A stretch of 11,107 bases of DNA from Lachnospiraceae bacterium (GTDB lineage: Bacteria; Bacillota; Clostridia; Lachnospirales; Lachnospiraceae). This document shows, one piece after another, positions 7,997 to 11,107 of this stretch; position 1 is the first letter of the stretch, and the number at the start of each line of letters is the position of its first letter. Both the position numbers and the translations under genes were made by a program. The stretch lies in NCBI GenBank assembly GCA_900753685.1, contig CAAEAB010000140.1, forward strand, positions 1-11,107. Direction: 5' to 3'. The notes beneath the pieces are model-generated. The model was not told the origin of the DNA. It searched no databases and saw only the letters and a program-made list of their open reading frames with translations.

Positions 7997-8731
7997 ATGA
8001 AAGTTTACGCAGGTATACATATTTCGGATGGGAAATCCGTCAATCCAAATGATTTGCATTATCTGAGAAACAATATTATAACCCTGGATCCGGTAAAGCT
8101 GGCTCTGCACTGGCAGGAGATGGGAGCTACCTATCTTCATATTATTGATCTGGATGCGGCGACGATGGGGTATCCGGTCAATGAAGAGACGATAAGAAAT
8201 ATTTTGGATGTGGTACATATTCCGATTCAGTATGGCGGCGGACTTCGTTCTATTAAGGATATCGATTCTTTTTTGAACATGGGAGTTTCACGTGTCATCA
8301 TCAGTACAAAAGCCATACAAAATCCGAATTTTTTAAAAGAGGCTCTTCAGATTTTCGGACCTGAAAAGATTCTTGTGGGCATCGACGCCAACAAGGGGAT
8401 GGTTGCCATTGAAGGACGGGCAAAGCTCAGTACCTTTAATTCATTAAACCTGGCCCAGCAGGTAGAGAGCCTCGGAGTCCGAACCATTGTTTATACAGAT
8501 GTTGTTTGTGCAAATAAGGTGAAAGGACCGGACATTATAAATACAAAAGAATTAATTAATCATACCCATCTGGATGTTATTTATTCTGGAGGCATTGCAT
8601 CGCTGCAGGATTTAAAAAATATCCAGGACGCGGGAGTCAATGGCGTAATGATTGGCGCTGCATTGTATACAAATAAAATTAAGCTAAAAGAAGCAATAAT
8701 GCTGTATGAACGAGGTGGACAAGTTGAGTGA
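7997..8731 (+). CDS. hisA: HisA-type phosphoribosyl isomerase with altered active site
   Basis: HisA isomerises ProFAR to PRFAR in histidine synthesis. The 244-residue protein is a (beta-alpha)8 barrel of normal length. Phosphate-binding loops are intact: GGGLRS (80-85) and [10 protein letters not shown] (197-206). The second catalytic Asp (Asp130 in VGIDANKG) and Thr167 of YTD are kept. However, the usual PAIDL at the first strand reads AGIHI, putting His8 where the catalytic Asp8 is expected; the loop Arg of GKxVRL is Asn16; the conserved Trp of the GW motif is Arg141; and the RDGT loop reads CANK. Annotation as hisA rests on similarity along the whole chain and on place in the operon; activity is uncertain, and a shifted specificity or non-catalytic role is possible. 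AAAAGGTGG at 7984-7992 serves as ribosome binding site. Its end overlaps hisIE by 8 nt. Confidence 0.88.
   Translation: MKVYAGIHISDGKSVNPNDLHYLRNNIITLDPVKLALHWQEMGATYLHIIDLDAATMGYPVNEETIRNILDVVHIPIQYGGGLRSIKDIDSFLNMGVSRVIISTKAIQNPNFLKEALQIFGPEKILVGIDANKGMVAIEGRAKLSTFNSLNLAQQVESLGVRTIVYTDVVCANKVKGPDIINTKELINHTHLDVIYSGGIASLQDLKNIQDAGVNGVMIGAALYTNKIKLKEAIMLYERGGQVE
8712..8718 (+). promoter_or_regulatory. Ribosome binding site deciding a TTG start for hisIE
   Basis: GAGGTGG lies five bases before TTG 8724, inside the hisA end. The in-frame ATG 8706 further upstream has no comparable site. With TTG 8724 as codon 1, the N-terminus falls into exact register with HisF (IIxC at 6-9), which supports it. 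Confidence 0.75.
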
Positions 8732-9326
8732 CAAACAAATCATAGGCTGTATACGGTTGGATAAAGGCCCGGTGAATGCGGAGCAGATTATTCATCTGGA
8801 AAATATCGGAGCTGACGGCGTTCTTTTAATTGACGATTCCATGCCGATAGATGAGGAACACCTGATCAAATTAATTAAGGCGGTCAGTGAAAAGTCTGAT
8901 CTGCCGATGCTGGTCAAACGCCGTTATCAGCGGCTGGAGGATGTTAAAAAAGTACTTTATGCCGGCGATACCCGCGCCGTCATGGATGTGGTGTCGGCAG
9001 CGGATTTCCATTTGATGTTGGAAGCTAGTGAGCGATTCGGCAAAGATAAGATATTTGCCTGGATACCTGAAAGTCAGCCGGTGACGGATGCTCTGGCCAG
9101 TGTTATCCATCAAAACGGGGCCGGAGCCTGCGTAGTGGAAAACAGGGAAACGGAGATTTTTGCAACCTACCATTTGCCGGTACTGCCTGTTCAAAATCAA
9201 ACCGCTACGGCAGAAATTGCCAAAATACTTTTGGCGGATGGTGTCTGCGGCATTATTTCCGAAAAATTTTATACCGATGATATGGATATGATGGGTTTAA
9301 AATATGATCTTGGAAATTTAGGAATT
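8724..9326 (+). other. Degenerate HisF-like domain within the HisIE fusion
   Basis: This part encodes residues 1-201. Compared with HisA of this operon, residues 60-115 run ungapped against HisA 75-130, with 12 identities by hand count. Relative to HisF (about 250 residues) the losses fall in active-site loops: the loop after strand 1, the hairpin after strand 5 and the loop after strand 6. Helices and strands of the scaffold persist, suggesting selection on fold rather than on catalysis. The boundary to the HisI domain is near residue 213. Confidence 0.75.
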
Positions 9327-9968
9327 GCAACAAACCGTTTTGAAAGCAAGCTTCCTTTCAGTGAATTTAAATTAAACAGCGACGGCCTGATTCCGGTAGT
9401 TACTCAGGAATATAAAACGGGCAAGGTCCTTATGGTCGCCTATATGAATGAAGAGGCTTTTAACGAAACCATCCGCAGCGGACGGATGACTTATTGGAGC
9501 CGGAGCCGTCAGGAGCTTTGGAAGAAGGGGGATACATCTGGTCATTATCAATATGTGAAATCCCTGGATATTGATTGTGATAAGGATACGATCCTGGCTA
9601 AGGTTGTTCAGATCGGCGCCGCCTGCCATACGGGCAATGAGAGCTGTTTCTCTACAAATCTGGTATCTAAAGCCTATGACTCGACCAATCCGATGACGAT
9701 TTTCGATGAAGTGATGGAGACCATTATTCACCGGAAGGAAAATCCAAAGGAAGGCTCTTACACGAATTATCTTTTTGATAAGGGAATCGATAAGATTCTT
9801 AAAAAAGTCGGAGAGGAAGCGACAGAAATTATCATTGCGGCAAAGAATCCGGATACGGATGAGCTGAAATATGAAATTTGCGATTTCCTGTATCATATGA
9901 TGGTACTTATGGCCGAACGGGGTGTGACCTGGAAAGAAATTACAAAAGAACTGGCCGGACGGCATTAA
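8724..9968 (+). CDS. hisI: HisIE fused to an N-terminal degenerate HisF-like barrel
   Basis: The C-terminal part is a complete HisIE: phosphoribosyl-AMP cyclohydrolase at about 214-320 with [16 protein letters not shown] (284-288) and zinc cysteines C285, C301, C308 ([10 protein letters not shown]), then phosphoribosyl-ATP pyrophosphatase at 326-414 with [20 protein letters not shown] and GEEATE. It hydrolyses PR-ATP to PR-AMP and opens the ring to ProFAR. Usual HisIE is about 200-230 residues; this has 414. Residues 1-201 look like HisF: IIGCI at 6-10 aligns with [25 protein letters not shown] and LPVLP follow in order. Its catalytic Asp positions hold Arg11 and Pro115, the first glycine loop GGG reads KRR (65-67), and the second reads QNQT (157-160). 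The barrel should therefore be inactive as a cyclase, perhaps structural. Start TTG 8724 overlaps hisA by 8 nt. Confidence 0.93.
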   Translation: MSDKQIIGCIRLDKGPVNAEQIIHLENIGADGVLLIDDSMPIDEEHLIKLIKAVSEKSDLPMLVKRRYQRLEDVKKVLYAGDTRAVMDVVSAADFHLMLEASERFGKDKIFAWIPESQPVTDALASVIHQNGAGACVVENRETEIFATYHLPVLPVQNQTATAEIAKILLADGVCGIISEKFYTDDMDMMGLKYDLGNLGIATNRFESKLPFSEFKLNSDGLIPVVTQEYKTGKVLMVAYMNEEAFNETIRSGRMTYWSRSRQELWKKGDTSGHYQYVKSLDIDCDKDTILAKVVQIGAACHTGNESCFSTNLVSKAYDSTNPMTIFDEVMETIIHRKENPKEGSYTNYLFDKGIDKILKKVGEEATEIIIAAKNPDTDELKYEICDFLYHMMVLMAERGVTWKEITKELAGRH

Positions 9969-9985
9969 AAAAGGTTGAAATACTA

Positions 9986-10014
9986 TTTACAAAGAATCTA
10001 AATAATTTTATAAT
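9986..10014 (+). promoter_or_regulatory. Sigma-A promoter of alaS
   Basis: TTTACA (9986-9991), 17-bp spacer and perfect TATAAT (10009-10014). The predicted start point is about 10020-10022, inside the 5' arm of the terminator that follows, leaving a leader of about 65 nt. Confidence 0.8.
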
Positions 10015-10052
10015 AGAAAACTGGCAGAGTTTATTTTGCTGGTTTTCTTTTT
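10015..10052 (+). terminator. Intrinsic terminator of the his operon
   Basis: AGAAAACTGGCA (10015-10026) pairs with TGCTGGTTTTCT (10037-10048) in a 12-bp stem with two G-U pairs, around a 10-nt loop, followed by a run of five T ending at 10052. It lies 46 nt after the hisIE stop. Its 5' arm begins directly after the alaS -10 box, so transcripts from that promoter would carry only the inner half of the stem. Confidence 0.8.
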
Positions 10053-10070
10053 GCAAAGAATTGAATATAC

Positions 10071-10076
10071 AGGAGG
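10071..10076 (+). promoter_or_regulatory. Ribosome binding site deciding a GTG start for alaS
   Basis: A perfect AGGAGG nine bases upstream of GTG 10086. The next in-frame ATG would cut into the conserved N-terminus of alanyl-tRNA synthetase, so GTG is chosen. Confidence 0.85.
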
Positions 10077-10085
10077 CTGAAACAG

Positions 10086-11107
10086 GTGAGAAAACAGTAT
10101 GGTTTGAATGAATTGAGAAGCATGTTCCTCAATTTTTTCGAAAGTAAGGGACATTTAAAGATGAACAGTTTCTCTTTAATCCCTCATAATGACAATAGTT
10201 TATTATTAATTAATTCGGGTATGGCTCCATTAAAGCCTTATTTTACCCGTCAGGAGATTCCTCCGCGTTACCGGGTGACTACTTGTCAGAAATGTATCCG
10301 TACCGGGGACATTGAAAATGTCGGTAAAACAGACCGTCACGGGACATTTTTTGAAATGCTTGGAAACTTTTCCTTCGGAGACTATTTTAAGCATGAAGCA
10401 ATTGCCTGGTCCTGGGAATTTTTAACCCAGGTTGTCGGTCTTGAAGAAGACCGCCTCTATCCGTCCGTTTACCTGGATGACGATGAAGCTTTCGACATCT
10501 GGAATAAAGAAATCGGTATCGCGCCGGAACGAATTTTCCGTTTTGGCAAAGAGGATAACTTCTGGGAGCATGGTGCAGGCCCTTGCGGACCATGTTCTGA
10601 AATTTATTACGACCGCGGTGAGAAATATGGCTGCGGCAAACCTGGATGTACGGTAGGCTGTGACTGCGACCGTTATATGGAAATCTGGAATAACGTATTT
10701 ACCCAGTTTAATAATGACGGACATAGTAATTATTCCACACTAGAATATAAAAATATTGATACAGGTATGGGTCTGGAGCGTCTTGCTTCCGTTGTTCAGG
10801 ATGTGGATTCCATTTTTGATGTGGACACATTAAAAGCGCTTCGTGAGGAAGTATGTCGTTTGGCTAACTGCACCTATAAAGAGGATGCAGACAAGGATGT
10901 TTCCATCCGTCTGATCACCGACCATATCCGTTCCGTGACCTTTATGGTGTCTGACGGTATCATGCCGTCCAACGAGGGCCGCGGCTATGTGCTGCGCCGT
11001 CTGCTGCGCCGAGCGGCCAGACATGGACGTCTCCTTGGCATCGAAGGCAATTTCCTTTCCGGCCTGAGCCGCAAGGTCATTGAAGTATCCAAAGACGGTT
11101 ATCCGGA
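10086..11107 (+). CDS. alaS: Alanyl-tRNA synthetase, 5' part
   Basis: AlaRS attaches alanine to tRNA-Ala. The first 340 residues are present and the frame runs off the right edge; the full protein is usually about 870-880. The N-terminus [17 protein letters not shown], the segment [13 protein letters not shown], motif 2 region [20 protein letters not shown] and motif 3 with DTGMGLERL (226-234) define the class II catalytic core, followed by [18 protein letters not shown] and the [12 protein letters not shown] start of the tRNA-recognition region. A four-Cys insert (C183, C188, C192, C194) sits after [13 protein letters not shown] believe similar inserts occur in other Firmicutes AlaRS and may bind zinc. 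It has its own promoter and start site directly after the his terminator and is not part of the his operon. Confidence 0.97.
   Translation, partial: MRKQYGLNELRSMFLNFFESKGHLKMNSFSLIPHNDNSLLLINSGMAPLKPYFTRQEIPPRYRVTTCQKCIRTGDIENVGKTDRHGTFFEMLGNFSFGDYFKHEAIAWSWEFLTQVVGLEEDRLYPSVYLDDDEAFDIWNKEIGIAPERIFRFGKEDNFWEHGAGPCGPCSEIYYDRGEKYGCGKPGCTVGCDCDRYMEIWNNVFTQFNNDGHSNYSTLEYKNIDTGMGLERLASVVQDVDSIFDVDTLKALREEVCRLANCTYKEDADKDVSIRLITDHIRSVTFMVSDGIMPSNEGRGYVLRRLLRRAARHGRLLGIEGNFLSGLSRKVIEVSKDGYP

Noticed and set aside
8706..8723. ATG 8706 as hisIE start
   Set aside because: It has no good ribosome binding site, and the six extra residues disturb the HisF register that TTG 8724 gives.
9372..9965. 197-codon open frame on the - strand
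   Set aside because: It is antisense to the HisIE domains, whose motifs are clear, and its own translation shows no recognisable pattern.
8724..9968. Sequencing error or chimera as cause of the long hisIE
   Set aside because: The frame is uninterrupted, the substitutions are spread over the domain without frameshift signs, and the domain order fits family synteny.
9969..10085. Alanine T-box in front of alaS
   Set aside because: The leader is too short, and the only hairpin reads as the his terminator; the T-box core sequence is absent.

Overview
The window looks like part of a chromosome from a low-to-moderate-GC Gram-positive anaerobe of the class Clostridia, most likely a Lachnospiraceae-type bacterium. 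This rests on a short HisG paired with HisZ, a RecU-type Holliday junction resolvase, strong AGGAGG ribosome binding sites, consensus sigma-A promoters and short or overlapping gene junctions. The assignment is inferred from gene content and style, not from a database search. All genes are on the + strand, and no mobile element, CRISPR array, tRNA or rRNA was seen.

Region 1 (1-4065) is a tightly packed housekeeping cluster. It holds the 3' part of a YgiQ-type radical SAM gene with an odd Arg/Gly-rich tail, a small two-helix membrane protein of unknown function, an RluC/RluD-family pseudouridine synthase, a QueG-like epoxyqueuosine reductase with a divergent active-site motif, and recU. Junctions run from +11 nt to a 34-nt overlap, so these genes are probably co-transcribed.

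Region 2 (4062-10052) is a histidine biosynthesis operon, hisZ-hisG-hisD-hisB-hisA-hisIE. It is preceded by a perfect TTGACA/TATAAT promoter with an 18-bp near-palindrome in the leader (candidate operator), has a probable second promoter in front of hisD, and ends at an intrinsic terminator. HisZ+HisG make phosphoribosyl-ATP, HisIE performs the next two steps, HisA the isomerisation, HisB the dehydratase step and HisD the last two oxidations. Genes for HisH, HisF, the aminotransferase HisC and histidinol-phosphatase are absent from the window.

The most notable content is the hisA-hisIE pair. HisIE carries about 200 extra N-terminal residues that read as a decayed HisF barrel: its register matches HisF from residue 1, but both catalytic aspartates and both glycine-rich phosphate loops are replaced. 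It sits where hisF often stands, between hisA and hisI. HisA keeps its phosphate loops but has His at position 8, where the catalytic Asp is expected, and has lost other hallmark residues. Two related barrels in one operon therefore show altered catalytic sites while a normal hisF is not present locally.

Region 3 (9986-11107) is the start of alaS (alanyl-tRNA synthetase, GTG start), running off the right edge. Its consensus promoter abuts the his terminator, so that an alaS transcript would start inside the terminator's 5' arm. This is a compact arrangement that could stop his transcripts while sparing alaS transcripts.
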